Shown here: positions 46,801 through 56,002 of the stretch, in pieces
Layout: every line of letters starts with the position of its first letter
Numbering within the stretch: position 1 is the stretch's first letter
Assembly: GCA_016712565.1 (NCBI GenBank)
Contig: JADJQU010000013.1
Coordinates: 1 to 64,000, forward strand
Direction: 5' to 3'
Origin: Planctomycetota bacterium
GTDB lineage: Bacteria; Planctomycetota; UBA1135; GCA-002686595
Length of the DNA: 64,000 bases
Program-made: the position numbers and the translations under genes
The notes under the pieces: model-generated
Databases searched by the model: none
Seen by the model: the letters and a program-made list of their open reading frames with translations, nothing else
Told to the model about the DNA's origin: nothing

Positions 46801-47542
46801 CGGCCGTGGCCGGCAGTTCGCGGGCCCCCGTGGGCTCCGCCTCCGTGAAGCGGCCCAGGGGCGTGCTCGTCGAATCGGGACCGAGGTCGGACTCGAACAC
46901 GCTGATCCAGACGTCGAGGGCCAGGCCGGGCCGCGCCCGTGTGAGCCCCGCGGCAAGGTCGGGGTGCACCTGCTGCGCTTCGGCCGCAACGCCCAGCCAG
47001 CGCACCGCCGGGTGGGCCGCCACCAGGTCGATGGAGGCCGCGGGCAGGGCGAGTTTCAGGCAGTAGTGCGGATGAAACCCCAGCACGCGCGCGCCGAGGG
47101 CTTCGAGCTCGGCCACGCGCTCGCGCGTGATGCGCCGCTGGAACATGGCGAAGGCGTAGGTCTCCTGGGTCGGCCGGCCGTCGTCCCAGTGGCCCCGCAC
47201 CGCCGCCAGGAGCCGCGGATCGATGCGCTCGTCCTCCCGGGGACGCAGCTCGCCGCCCGAGAATCCGAGAAAGTACGGATCCCCCGAGGCCGGCGTCACA
47301 AGCACGTCGCCCTGGGGATCGGCACGCCAGACCGCCGCCTTGGGCAGCGGGACAGAGTCGTCGAGTTCGGAAAGGACGGCGGAGTTTCCCTCGCCGCCGT
47401 CCAGGCCGTCGTGGACCTGGGGCGGCACGCTGGAGAGGGACGGGGCAACGGGGAGGAGCGAGGGTTCCCCGACGCGCGTGCGCAGGTCGGGCGACTGGGC
47501 CAGCAGGAGTCCTGGCCCGAGCAGAAGAAGCATGGGATGCAT
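43814..47542 (-). CDS. Secreted subtilisin-like serine protease (S8) with Cys-containing C-terminal domain
   Basis: About 1242 residues from ATG 47542 (MHPMLLLLGPGLLLAQ, signal peptide). An upstream in-frame start at 47623 would give a poor leader. After a pro-region, the catalytic triad is visible: Asp in VVVGQIDTGLQ (near 342), His in CGHGSHVAGTI (near 377) and Ser in SGTSMAAPHVTGVA (near 580). Several fibronectin- or CARDB-like modules follow, for example DNLSGLDGYGVTISEG and QHSGIAGYRVILDNQP. The last 145 residues (YCTGKVNSLGC, NNKPGLLLYSSAG, NDCSGVLSIDFLAFA, WWGRDPGFPAPDN) match the end of the RCC1 protein at 27411. It is a large extracellular protease with a probable surface-retention module. 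Confidence 0.9.
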   Translation of the reverse strand: MHPMLLLLGPGLLLAQSPDLRTRVGEPSLLPVAPSLSSVPPQVHDGLDGGEGNSAVLSELDDSVPLPKAAVWRADPQGDVLVTPASGDPYFLGFSGGELRPREDERIDPRLLAAVRGHWDDGRPTQETYAFAMFQRRITRERVAELEALGARVLGFHPHYCLKLALPAASIDLVAAHPAVRWLGVAAEAQQVHPDLAAGLTRARPGLALDVWISVFESDLGPDSTSTPLGRFTEAEPTGARELPATADAPARRWVSGGWQQRALERLGAEVGEFVPRLNAFRARVLPAVLAQVLQQDFVLFVEGIPEETSHHDESMPLIHADATRVYYDGGTPGGVVVGQIDTGLQNQHLGLAHIYGVGVDFTQPNPSAWSDVCGHGSHVAGTILGDGSVNASFAGVAPGLGWGFGGRFFNAKWLAPGANNKCVANTALSGPLAFLHTPYLDSFGNLTPMPQVVNNSWGGEGLYFGTELTPRSIDDEVYTYGQAYVFSAGNYGTAASTIGSGGSAKNAITVGSVTSFVDPVQGLPGEFAQSSSRGPTGDMRWKPNLNAPGVGIQSVNAATLNGYTQKSGTSMAAPHVTGVAAQILEHYPSMRYKPARLASLLMATASTKADEIHTSPSTVGTDHLNVYGAGRVDAYRAHWNTDQLQWTNWGFDQDDSGYQWGEFEVLPGAKRLILAFHYVEPMASSGASAALIDDYDLYLDRPPVDTSAGNTGEYTAHQSNVNNTELRIIEDPAPGTWRWKSFPEDVPSNDTVHASVTISVIYGDPTPGLTLTVSADDETVKPFEHVNVDAEVSNPGCVASAVSVTATIDPLVYLWESTTTLLDGAVTNLMGNETGGLGVVLGDILHDTQRTAGWSMQWGTEGVKTFAVNLRCDHSTGQTRQVNVTVDGTEPSQVSQLESTTHQMGEWSNDGHLGLAWTPATDNLSGLDGYGVTISEGAPELPPETKNLGPWSDYGTVLGTTDTGYYFNIRAVDKCGNWGAVKSRGPYRIDTLAPGLPGSPSSSTHVPHQTDCDGGFTFDWGAAVDQHSGIAGYRVILDNQPIAIPDASSHFQAQPGFSTQLTQGSWWVHVRAEDRAGNLGGTLNAGPYVIVVPPYTYCTGKVNSLGCTPAIQWLGTPRVTDTSGFTIQCTNLRNNKPGLLLYSSAGSAGTPFQGGTLCLSSPIRRTPGGTSGGSSAPVNDCSGVLSIDFLAFAHGTLGGTPAANLLLAGTPVWAQWWGRDPGFPAPDNTSLSNAMTFVMCQ

Positions 47543-47899
47543 GGCGATGGCGGGGTTGGGTGCCGTGGGGAGCGAGCCCCGCGCGCCGGGGACAGCCGGC
47601 CGTCGGTGCTCAGCCCCCCACACGGAAACGCCGCCGAGCGGCCGTCACGATTTCCGGCCGTCCCGGAAACGGGTCCATGCCACCCCGCCCCGGGCCCGGT
47701 GCAGGCGGCTCTCGGCCTGGGGCTTGGGCCCGAGGCGAGGGGCGAACTTCGCGCCGCCGGAAGGGACGCACGGACGGGGACCCGCGCCCACGGCAGTCGG
47801 GGCGCGCCATGGGCGAATGCGCAGGCGCACCGCGGGCCCAGCCCGGGGGGGACGCGGCCCAAGGCCTGCGCCCACGCCCCTGCGGGCGGTGCTCAAAGA

Positions 47900-47977
<78 letters not shown>

Positions 47978-48108
47978 ACCCATTGAGGACCGGGGAGCAT
48001 ACCGGCACTTTCCGGAATCCTCAAGGCGGGGCCCGCGACCTGGCCCCCCCGCCGCGCGGGCCCCCCACGGGAGTTGCGCGCGGCGGACGTGCCGGTGATT
48101 CTGGGCAC

Positions 48109-48687
48109 GTGAAGCGCGGAGAAATGGCCCTGGGGGCGCTGCTGCTCGCCGCCGCCGGCTGCGATGCCCCGCCCCAAGGCGCGGGCGCGGGAGGGCCGGC
48201 TCCGGGACCGGAGGTCCTCGAGGCCTGGGAGACCGTCTATTCCGTGCTCCAGCACCCGCGCTGCGCGAATTGCCACCCGCGGGACCGCAGGCCCACCCAG
48301 GGGGATGACCGCGTGCCCCACGCCCAGTTCGTCGAGGGTGGAGCGAGCGGCCGCGGCGTGCCGGGACTCGCCTGCGCCGGCTGCCATCGCGATTCGAACC
48401 TGGGGCCCGCCCCCCTGGCGCCGGGCGCTCCGGGCTGGCGCATGCCGAGCGAGCGCCTGGGTCTCGTGTTCCAGGGCCGCTCCTCGGGCGAGCTCTGCCG
48501 GCAGTTGCGCGATCCCCGCCGCAACGGCGGACGCACGCCCGAGGCGCTCCTCGAACATGGCGCGACGGACGGCTTCGTGCTGTGGGGTTGGGATCCCGGC
48601 GACGGCCGCACGCCGGTGCCGGTGCCCCACGACGAATTCCTGCGGGCCCTCGGAACCTGGATCGAGGGCGGCTGCGGTTGTCCGTGA
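48109..48687 (+). CDS. Di-heme c-type lipoprotein
   Basis: 192 residues from GTG 48109, which places a good lipobox (LLLAAAGC) at the N-terminus. Earlier in-frame starts read through the tRNA region and are rejected. Two CxxCH heme-binding motifs (CANCH and CAGCH) lie about 45 residues apart. The Trp-rich C-terminal half (FVLWGWDPGDGRTPVPVP, then FLRALGTWIEGGCGC) resembles isoquinoline or other small Planctomycete cytochrome-like lipoproteins. A redox role in the periplasm is likely; the partner is unknown. Confidence 0.75.
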   Translation: MKRGEMALGALLLAAAGCDAPPQGAGAGGPAPGPEVLEAWETVYSVLQHPRCANCHPRDRRPTQGDDRVPHAQFVEGGASGRGVPGLACAGCHRDSNLGPAPLAPGAPGWRMPSERLGLVFQGRSSGELCRQLRDPRRNGGRTPEALLEHGATDGFVLWGWDPGDGRTPVPVPHDEFLRALGTWIEGGCGCP

Positions 48688-48694
48688 GGCCCGC

Positions 48695-49288
48695 TCAGCG
48701 CGGGGGCTTGGGCGCGCCCCGCGCCTTGGGCCTGGCGGGAGCCTTGGCTGCGCCGCGCGGCGTGGAGGCCTTCGCCGCGGCCGCCTGCTTGCCGGTCACG
48801 CGCCTGGGCGCGGACTTGCGCTTGGGGGCGGCGGACTTTTCGGCGGACTTTTGGGCGACTTTTTCGGGGGACCTCGGGGCGGACTTCTTGGGGGCGCGCC
48901 GCTTCACCACCGGCGGCGGCTCGCCGTCGAGCAGGGCCACGAGCTTCTTCGGCGCGATGGCCCGGTAGCTCTCCAGCACCCAGGCCTTCGCGCACGCGAG
49001 GTCGGGGCGCTCGCCGTCGCGGAAGGTCGCCGTGACCCAGCCGTGCTTGCCCATGCCGTAGCCGGTGGGTTCGGTGAAGCCCAGGTCCAGGGCGGCCAGG
49101 CCGGAGTGGGGCAGCTTGACCGCGAACTGCAGCATGGGCTCGTGGGGCCGGGACTTGCCGAAGAACACGAACACCTTGTCGCCGACCTTGGCCACGCGCT
49201 CGCCCCAGGGATGGTCCTCGCGGGTGCCGGGCAGCGTCAGGGCGTAGGCCTGCAGTTCATCGCGGGACCGTTGCAGGGATGAGTTCAT
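48695..49288 (-). CDS. MmcQ/YjbR family protein with basic histone-like tail
   Basis: 197 residues. Residues 1-120 fit the YjbR/MmcQ fold (YALTLPGTREDHPWGERVAK, then KVFVFFGKS, KLPHSG, GMGKHGWVTATF and SYRAIAPKKLVALL). This small double-wing domain is often annotated as DNA-binding. Residues 128-197 are a low-complexity tail of Lys, Ala, Pro and Arg (KKSAPRSPEKVAQKSAEKSA) like histone H1 or HU tails. The tail strongly supports nucleic-acid binding. The convergent neighbour ends eight bases away. Confidence 0.8.
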   Translation of the reverse strand: MNSSLQRSRDELQAYALTLPGTREDHPWGERVAKVGDKVFVFFGKSRPHEPMLQFAVKLPHSGLAALDLGFTEPTGYGMGKHGWVTATFRDGERPDLACAKAWVLESYRAIAPKKLVALLDGEPPPVVKRRAPKKSAPRSPEKVAQKSAEKSAAPKRKSAPRRVTGKQAAAAKASTPRGAAKAPARPKARGAPKPPR

Positions 49289-49350
49289 GATGCGTACTTC
49301 GGGGAAAGCGGCCTTGACCGGGAGAGGGGGACGTCGCGGACAATCCAGGC

Positions 49351-49677
49351 GTGGCCCGCCCCCTGCGCAACCTGTCTCGTGGATCCGCGGTCCCGAGGCG
49401 CCGACATCGTACCTGGATCATGTCGATGACCCTGGCCACGGCCGCCTTCGCGGTCTGGGGAGCGGTCGTGGTCTGGATGCGGATCGACCGGCCCAGCGCG
49501 CCGAGGCTCGAGACCGCGTTTCTGGTTTCGAGTTGCTTCTCGCTCCCGGGCTGGGTGCTGGGCCTGCTCACGGTGCGCGCCCGACGGTCCTGGTTCCTGT
49601 TCGCCCTGGTCCCGATCGCGCTCAACACGATGCTCTTGCTGTTGCCCTGGCTCCTGATCTGGCTCAGGGAGCACTGA
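49351..49677 (+). CDS. Small three-TM membrane protein
   Basis: 108 residues from GTG 49351 (ATG 49420 is an alternative). A basic N-terminus is followed by hydrophobic helices TLATAAFAVWGAVVVWM, LVSSCFSLPGWVLGLLTV and FLFALVPIALNTMLLLLPWL. No family was recognised. It lies 62 bp from a divergent gene and ends 10 bp before a convergent one. Confidence 0.6.
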   Translation: MARPLRNLSRGSAVPRRRHRTWIMSMTLATAAFAVWGAVVVWMRIDRPSAPRLETAFLVSSCFSLPGWVLGLLTVRARRSWFLFALVPIALNTMLLLLPWLLIWLREH

Positions 49678-49687
49678 CGCCCGGGCC

Positions 49688-50083
49688 TCAGGGCACGAGC
49701 TTGGTGGACCAGAGCAGCATCAGGGTCCCGGTGACCGTGGCGGAGGCGGTCAGCACCAGGGCCACCATGGCGCAGGCGAAGTGCAGCCTGCGGTGCTCGC
49801 TGGAGCGCAGGGTGCGGATGCCGGTGACGATCGGCAGCAGGTACGAAGCGGTGGCCAGCTTGACGATCAGCTTGTGGATCGGCGTGATGGCCCCGGCCGT
49901 CGACAGGTCGTAGACGGTGCCGAGCTCCAGGGCGAACCAGATCGCCGCCGAGAGCGACAGCAGGGTCGCCAGCACGCAGGGAATGTGCACGGTGATGCGG
50001 CCCTTGACGCCCGTGACCACGACGGCGACGAGGAAACCCACCGTGCTCGCCACGGCCGCCACGAAACCGATCATGGGGCTCAC
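49688..50083 (-). CDS. Four-TM membrane protein downstream of gpsA
   Basis: About 131 residues from GTG 50083, which overlaps the gpsA stop by one base; ATG 50074 is an alternative. The hydrophobic helices are VAAVASTVGFLVAVVVTG, LATLLSLSAAIWFALEL, LATASYLLPIVTGI and ACAMVALVLTASATVTGTLM. It has a general DUF420-like look with conserved His (HIPCVL, HKLIVKL, HRRLHF), but this is not certain. It is coupled to plsY-gpsA, so it is co-transcribed. Confidence 0.65.
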   Translation of the reverse strand: MSPMIGFVAAVASTVGFLVAVVVTGVKGRITVHIPCVLATLLSLSAAIWFALELGTVYDLSTAGAITPIHKLIVKLATASYLLPIVTGIRTLRSSEHRRLHFACAMVALVLTASATVTGTLMLLWSTKLVP

Positions 50084-51102
50084 TACGAGAGCCCCTTCAT
50101 CTCCTCGGAGGGCTCGCGGCGCATCAGGTCGAGCACCGCTTCCCGCGGAGACTTGTTCCTCGAACAGCACGGCATGGACCTGCTCGGCGATCGGCATCGA
50201 CACGCCCTCGGTCTCTGCTTCGGGTCCGAAGAGTGCCTTGGTGGTCCAGACCCCCTCGGCCACCATGTTCATGCGCGAGAGCACGGTCTGCAGGGTCTCG
50301 CCGCGGCCGATGGCTTCCCCCACGGCCCGGTTGCGCGAGTGCTTCGAGCAACAGGTGGTCACCAGGTCGCCGATGCCCGCCAGGCCGAAGAACGTCTCCG
50401 TGCGGCCGCCGCGGCTGACGCCGTAGCGGGCCATTTCCATCATCCCGCGCGTCACCAGGGCCGACTTGGCGTTGTCCCCCAGGCCCAGGCCGTCGCTGAT
50501 GCCGGCCGCCAGGGCGATCACGTTCTTCAGGGCCCCGGCCAGCTCGGCCCCCACCGGATCGGAATGGGTGTAGACGCGGAAGGTCTCGCCGTTGAAGGCC
50601 GCCTGGACCCGCAGGGCCAGGGCCTTGTCGCGGGAGGAGGCCACCACGGTGGCGGGTAGCCCCCGGGCCACCTCCTCGGCGTGGCTCGGGCCGGTCAGGA
50701 TGCACACTTCGCGCACGCCCAGCACGCTGCGCAGGATCTCGGAGGGAGGTTCCAGGGTTTCGATCTCGAGGCCCTTGGTGGCCGAGACCAGGGGGGCGTC
50801 CCCGGGAAGCGCGTCCTCGAAGCGCTCCGCCACGGAGCGCAGGAACTGGGTCGGCACGGCGCTGACCACCAAGTCGACCCCCGAGGCCGCCGAATAGGGA
50901 TCCGCGCTGAAGGACAGGGCCTCAGGCAGCTTGACTCCGGGCAGGAAGCGCGTGTTCTCGCGCCGCGTGCGCCACTCCTCGGACTGGGCCTTGGAGTGGC
51001 TCCAAAGCACGGTCTGAATGCCCCGTCGCGCCAGCAGGATGGCCAGGGTCGTGCCCCAGCCTCCATCGCCGATCACGAGCGCCTTGTGGGCCGCGGGTTG
51101 GC

Positions 51103-51106
<4 letters not shown>
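50083..51106 (-). CDS. gpsA: NAD(P)H-dependent glycerol-3-phosphate dehydrogenase, with late frameshift
   Basis: It reduces dihydroxyacetone phosphate to sn-glycerol 3-phosphate for phospholipid synthesis, in the cytoplasm. ATG 51106 gives the Rossmann start ALVIGDGGWGTTLAILLA. SATKGLE, ILTGPSHAEEVARG, GALKNVIALAAGISDGLGLG (with the catalytic Lys) and FFGLAGIGDLVTTC are all present, as is MPIAEQVHAVLFE near the end. After that the original frame is lost. One extra base near 50160 moves the expected tail (SPREAVLDLMRREPSEEMKG) to another frame that stops at 50083. Such a late single-base change in an essential gene may be a read error. Its start overlaps the plsY stop by four bases. Confidence 0.92.
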
Positions 51107-51770
<664 letters not shown>

Positions 51771-51853
51771 GCAACCAGCACCCTAGCGAATCGCCGCACC
51801 CCTGTCAGGCATGGCGGCTGATTCGCCCCGCCGTGGTCTATCCTCTGGCCCCC

Positions 51854-53896
51854 ATGGCCGCGCCCCGAGCACGCGAGGTTGTCGGAGTCGACACCGGCGG
51901 GACCTTCACGGACCTGGTCCGTCTCGGTTCCGACGGCCGTTGCGAGGTCGCCAAGCTGCCCTCCACGCCGGCGGATCCCGCGCGTGCGGTGATCGCCGGC
52001 CTGGAGCACCTGGGGAGGGCCGCGGCCCGCCGCGTCGTGCACGGGACCACCGTGGGGCTCAACGCACTGCTCTCCCACCGCACGGCTCGCACCGCCCTGG
52101 TGACCGGACGGGGCTTCGCGGACCTGATCGAAATCGGCCGCCAGGATCGGCCGGAGCTCTACGTGCTGCACCCGGTCAAGCCGGAGCCCCTGGTGCCGCG
52201 GGAACTGCGTTTCGAGGTCAGCTCGCGGCAGTGGCCTGACCCCGAGGTCCGTGACACCCAACGGGGCGGAGGCCGGCGGATGGTGAACGTGGAGACGCCC
52301 ACGGAGCGCGAACTCGCACAGCTCCGCCGCAAGCTCGCCGCCGCGCGCGTCGAATCGGTGGCCGTGTGCCTGCTGCATTCCTACGCCGACCCGAGCCAGG
52401 AGGAGCGCATCGCGCGCGCCCTGTCCCCGCTGGGCGTGCCGATCACCACGTCGTCGAGCCTGGTGCGCGAGTACCGCGAGTTCGAGCGCTTCTCCACGGC
52501 CGTGGTCAACGCGGCCCTGGCACCCCTGATGCGCCGCTACCTGGAGCACCTGGCCCACGCCCTCTCGGGCACGCCCCTGGAGCTGCTGCAGTCCTTCGGC
52601 GGCAGGCTCTCCGCGAGCCGGGCCGCGCTGGAGCCCGTGCGCGTGCTGCTCTCGGGCCCCGCGGGCGGCGTGGTCGGCGCCTCCCGGGCCGCCCGCGACG
52701 CCGGTGCGCGCCGGCTGGTGAGCCTGGACATGGGCGGCACGAGCACCGACGTGGCCTTCGAGGACCTGGAGGGCCGCGAGGCCGTGTTCCGCGAGCGGAC
52801 CAGCCGTGTGGCGGGCCACGCGCTCTCCGTGCCGGCCTTGGACATCCACACCATCGGCTGCGGAGGGGGCTCCCTGATCGAGGTGGATGCCGGCGGCGCC
52901 CTGCACGTGGGCCCCGCCAGCGCGGGTGCGGACCCCGGACCGGTGTGCTACGGCAAGTCGGACCGACCGACGACCACGGACGCCCACGTGCTCCTGGGCC
53001 ACGTGGGCCCGGGGCGGTTCCTCGACGGCGGGCTGGACCTGGACCTGCGCGGGGTCGGCCTGGCCTTCGAGAAGCTCGCCCGGCGGCTCGCCTGCCGACC
53101 CGAGCAGGCGGCCCTGGCGGTCCTGGCGGCTGCGCGAGCCTCCATGCGCCGCGCGATTTCCGTGATGACCATGCAGCGCGGCATCGATCCGCGGGGCGTG
53201 CCCCTGGTGGCCTTCGGAGGCGCGGGCGGCCTCCATGGGGCGTACCTGGCGCGGGCCCTGGACATGCCCTTCGCCCTGGTGCCGCGCCACCCGGGAGCGC
53301 TCTCGGCCCTGGGCCTGGCCGTGGCCCAAAGGCAATGCGAGCGCTCGCGCAGCGTGCTGCGCCCCCTGGCGGAATTCCCCACGCGCCTGCGGAGAGCCCT
53401 GTGGCGCGAACTGGAGGTGGAGGCGCGGGCGGAGATCGGCGGCGCCCTGGAGCGCACGCGCACGCTCCACCTGCGCTACGAGGGACAGAGCTACGACCTC
53501 TCGGTGCCCGAGGGTCCCGCGGTCGCCTCCGTGTTCGAGGCGAGCCACGAGCGCCTCTACGGCTACCGACTCCCGGGACGCGCCATCGAGGTGGTGGCCC
53601 TCACGCTGCGGGCCGCCGAACGCCGACCGGCCTGGGAACCCAGTGCCGCGCCCCGCCGCCGGAGCCTCCCCGCCACGGCAATCCTGGGGGAACGCAAGGC
53701 GCGCTTCGAAACCGGCGCCGCGGTGCGCGCGCGACGCATCGACCGCGAGGCCCTGCTCCCCGGCGTCCAGTTCGAAGGCCCCGCCATCGTCGAGGAATTC
53801 TCCGCCACGACCCTGGTGCCCCCGGGCGTACTGGCCCGCGTCACCGCGGGCGGTCACCTGGAACTGCGACCCCATGGCTCGCGGGCCCGAGGCTAG
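51854..53896 (+). CDS. Hydantoinase A/oxoprolinase-like ATP-dependent hydrolase
   Basis: About 680 residues from ATG 51854. The family's ATP-binding start (GVDTGGTFTDLV) is at residue 12. VVHGTTVGLNALLSHR, SSLVREYREFERFSTAVVNA, LLSGPAGGVVGASR, SLDMGGTSTDVAF, IHTIGCGGGSLIEVDAGG and FGGAGGLHGAYLA all match the HyuA/OPLAH alpha-subunit pattern of the ASKHA fold. No HyuB-like gene is adjacent, unlike many such loci, so the substrate (hydantoin, 5-oxoproline, acetone or other) cannot be named. Confidence 0.88.
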   Translation: MAAPRAREVVGVDTGGTFTDLVRLGSDGRCEVAKLPSTPADPARAVIAGLEHLGRAAARRVVHGTTVGLNALLSHRTARTALVTGRGFADLIEIGRQDRPELYVLHPVKPEPLVPRELRFEVSSRQWPDPEVRDTQRGGGRRMVNVETPTERELAQLRRKLAAARVESVAVCLLHSYADPSQEERIARALSPLGVPITTSSSLVREYREFERFSTAVVNAALAPLMRRYLEHLAHALSGTPLELLQSFGGRLSASRAALEPVRVLLSGPAGGVVGASRAARDAGARRLVSLDMGGTSTDVAFEDLEGREAVFRERTSRVAGHALSVPALDIHTIGCGGGSLIEVDAGGALHVGPASAGADPGPVCYGKSDRPTTTDAHVLLGHVGPGRFLDGGLDLDLRGVGLAFEKLARRLACRPEQAALAVLAAARASMRRAISVMTMQRGIDPRGVPLVAFGGAGGLHGAYLARALDMPFALVPRHPGALSALGLAVAQRQCERSRSVLRPLAEFPTRLRRALWRELEVEARAEIGGALERTRTLHLRYEGQSYDLSVPEGPAVASVFEASHERLYGYRLPGRAIEVVALTLRAAERRPAWEPSAAPRRRSLPATAILGERKARFETGAAVRARRIDREALLPGVQFEGPAIVEEFSATTLVPPGVLARVTAGGHLELRPHGSRARG

Positions 53897-53962
53897 ACGG
53901 AGCTTCCACCACAAGGGACTTGGGCCCTGATCTGCGGCCCACGGAGCCCTGCGCCCAGACGG

Positions 53963-54739
53963 TCAGGATCGAACTCCCTTGATCGGGGCTCGACCGCCAT
54001 TCGCGCGGGCTAGTCGACGACGTTCCAGGGCGAGCGCGATCAGCACGGCGGGCAGGACGAACAGCAGGAACTTCGAGGAGGGCGAATTCCTGGCGCTGGT
54101 CAGGGCCACTCCCAGGCTGACCGCCATGGCCACGAGGAACAGCGGCCAGGCCAGCCGGGAGCGGAGTCGCAACAGCCCGGCCGGCGCGAGGCGCAGGGCC
54201 GCCCACACGGCGAGTGAGCCCACCGCGGCGCCCGCGAACACGTCGCTGGGGTAGTGGTAGCTCGCGACCACCCGGAACGTGGCCACCAGGAGTGCCAGCA
54301 GGGCCACGGGCCAGGCGAGGCGTGGCGCGAAGAGCGCGAACGGCAGCAGGGCCGCCACCACGCTCGCCGTGTCACCGCTGGGGAACGAGCCGCCGGAGTG
54401 CCAGGGGCGCTCGCGGCCCACCAGGAACTTGAGCAGGTGCACGGGCACGGTGATCAGCGTCAGCGACACGAGCCCCAGCACGGCGGGACGGCGCAGGCGC
54501 GAGAGGCAGGCGGCGAACAGCACCACGAGCAGCACGTCCGCCTTGCCGAAGGACTTGATCGAGCGGAACAGGCCGTCGATCCACGGGTCGGTGGGCTCGT
54601 GGCGGCTGGCGAAGTCGCTGAGGGGCCGGTCCAGGGGGAAGATCGCCAGGGCGATCCCCGTCGACGCCAGGGCCAGGAGCAACGCGGCCCGCTCCCGCGC
54701 CGCGCGACGGGCGTTCCCCTCCGGATCGAGCGGTGCCAT
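53963..54739 (-). CDS. PAP2-family membrane phosphatase
   Basis: 258 residues from ATG 54739, with six TM helices. The PAP2 motifs are KFLVGRERP (K......RP), SFPSGDTAS (PSGH position, Asp instead of His) and FRVVASYHYPSDV (R.....H...D). Two of the three catalytic motifs are canonical, and PSGD occurs in some family members. It probably dephosphorylates lipid phosphates such as phosphatidate or undecaprenyl pyrophosphate on the outer face of the inner membrane. It stands alone. Confidence 0.82.
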   Translation of the reverse strand: MAPLDPEGNARRAARERAALLLALASTGIALAIFPLDRPLSDFASRHEPTDPWIDGLFRSIKSFGKADVLLVVLFAACLSRLRRPAVLGLVSLTLITVPVHLLKFLVGRERPWHSGGSFPSGDTASVVAALLPFALFAPRLAWPVALLALLVATFRVVASYHYPSDVFAGAAVGSLAVWAALRLAPAGLLRLRSRLAWPLFLVAMAVSLGVALTSARNSPSSKFLLFVLPAVLIALALERRRLARANGGRAPIKGVRS

Positions 54740-54808
54740 GGGGCAGAGAGCATCGCCGATCCCGCGCCGCGGCCACAAGGGCCCCGTGCCGGTCGCGGGG
54801 AGCGACTG

Positions 54809-55750
54809 CTAGCCGAAGGCGCCCGTGAGGCGGAACGTGTAGCGGTGGTTGGCCAGGGCCTCCACCGGCGTGCCGTTGCGCGTGGCGGGCTTGAAGACCC
54901 AGTCCCAGGCGGCATCCACGGCGCAGTCGTCGATGCGCGGGTAGCCGCTGGACTCGATCACGCGCACGTCGACGACCTTGCCGTCCACGCCGACCTTCAT
55001 TTCCAGGAGCACGCTGCCCTGCTCGCCCAGGCGCTGGGACTGCCTGGGGAATTCCGCGCGGGCCATCGAAAGCACTTCGGGATAGACGTAGACCTCGGCT
55101 TCCTTGGCCGGTGCGGGCTGGGGCTCGCCGCAGCAATCGCTGACGTGGGCAGCCCGAGCAAGCCCCATCTGCAACCCCAGGGCCTCCTGGCGGGCGAGGC
55201 GCCAGGAGTCCCGCGGGTCGCCGATCACCTCGTCGAGGGAGCGTGCCGCCGCGGCACTCGGGGGCGGGCTTTCGGCCGCGGCGAAGCTCTCGGACGCGGG
55301 CCGATCCGGTAGGGGCGCATCCGGCGCGGTCTCGGCGAGCCTGGGGGATTCCTCGGCCGGGGCGGAATCCACGGGCCGTTCCAGGGGACGTTCCCGTTCC
55401 TCGGCGGCCGCGGGCGGGGCGGGGGCTTCAGCCCGGGCTTCGGACGACTCCACCAGGATCACCGCGCCGGAGGCCTCCACGCCGCTGCGCTGCTGGTAGG
55501 CGGCTCCCCCGGCGATCCCCGCCACCAGGAGCAGGGCGTGCAGGGTGGTCGAGGCGGCCAGGAAGCGGCTGAAGGAGCTCTCGGTGCCGGAACGCCGGCG
55601 GGCACGGATCCGCGGCCCGCCGGCCCCGGAATTCGCGGGGGAAGGGGGGCCCACGGGCATGGAAACGCCTGCCTGGGCCGCAGGGTTCACGGCACGGGTC
55701 CCGCTCTGGCCCCCCAGGGAAGGGAGCGCGCCTGCCTCGGTGTGCGTCAC
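54809..55750 (-). CDS. tonB: TonB-type energy transducer
   Basis: 313 residues. A 55-residue cytoplasmic N-region (with RRRSG) precedes one TM helix (STTLHALLLVAGIAGGAAY). A Pro/Ala/Glu-rich linker spans the periplasm. The C-terminal domain reads GEQGSVLLEMKVGVDGKVVD, then VIESSGYPRIDDCAVDAAWD and WVFKPATRNG, the TonB_C fold. It would transmit proton-motive force to an outer-membrane receptor, but none is in the window and no ExbBD is adjacent. CysCys in the linker (VSDCCGE) is unusual. Confidence 0.85.
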   Translation of the reverse strand: MTHTEAGALPSLGGQSGTRAVNPAAQAGVSMPVGPPSPANSGAGGPRIRARRRSGTESSFSRFLAASTTLHALLLVAGIAGGAAYQQRSGVEASGAVILVESSEARAEAPAPPAAAEERERPLERPVDSAPAEESPRLAETAPDAPLPDRPASESFAAAESPPPSAAAARSLDEVIGDPRDSWRLARQEALGLQMGLARAAHVSDCCGEPQPAPAKEAEVYVYPEVLSMARAEFPRQSQRLGEQGSVLLEMKVGVDGKVVDVRVIESSGYPRIDDCAVDAAWDWVFKPATRNGTPVEALANHRYTFRLTGAFG

Positions 55751-56002
55751 GGGGGCATTCTAGTCCGCGACGGACCCGGCGCGCGCTCGGTCCGCGGCCC
55801 GCCGGGCACTCGATGCCAGCGGCCCCCGCCCGGGCTCCCGGCCACGGCGCTTCCAGGGCGAAGCGCGCGGCTCCGGAGGGCGGTTCCGGGCCCCAGGACT
55901 CAAGAAAAGAGGCCCGGCGGGCCGAATGGCGCCTCCGGGAAGGCCCGCCCCTGGGCGGCCGCTCCCGCGCTCGCCTCCACCAGAACACACCCGGGACACT
56001 CC

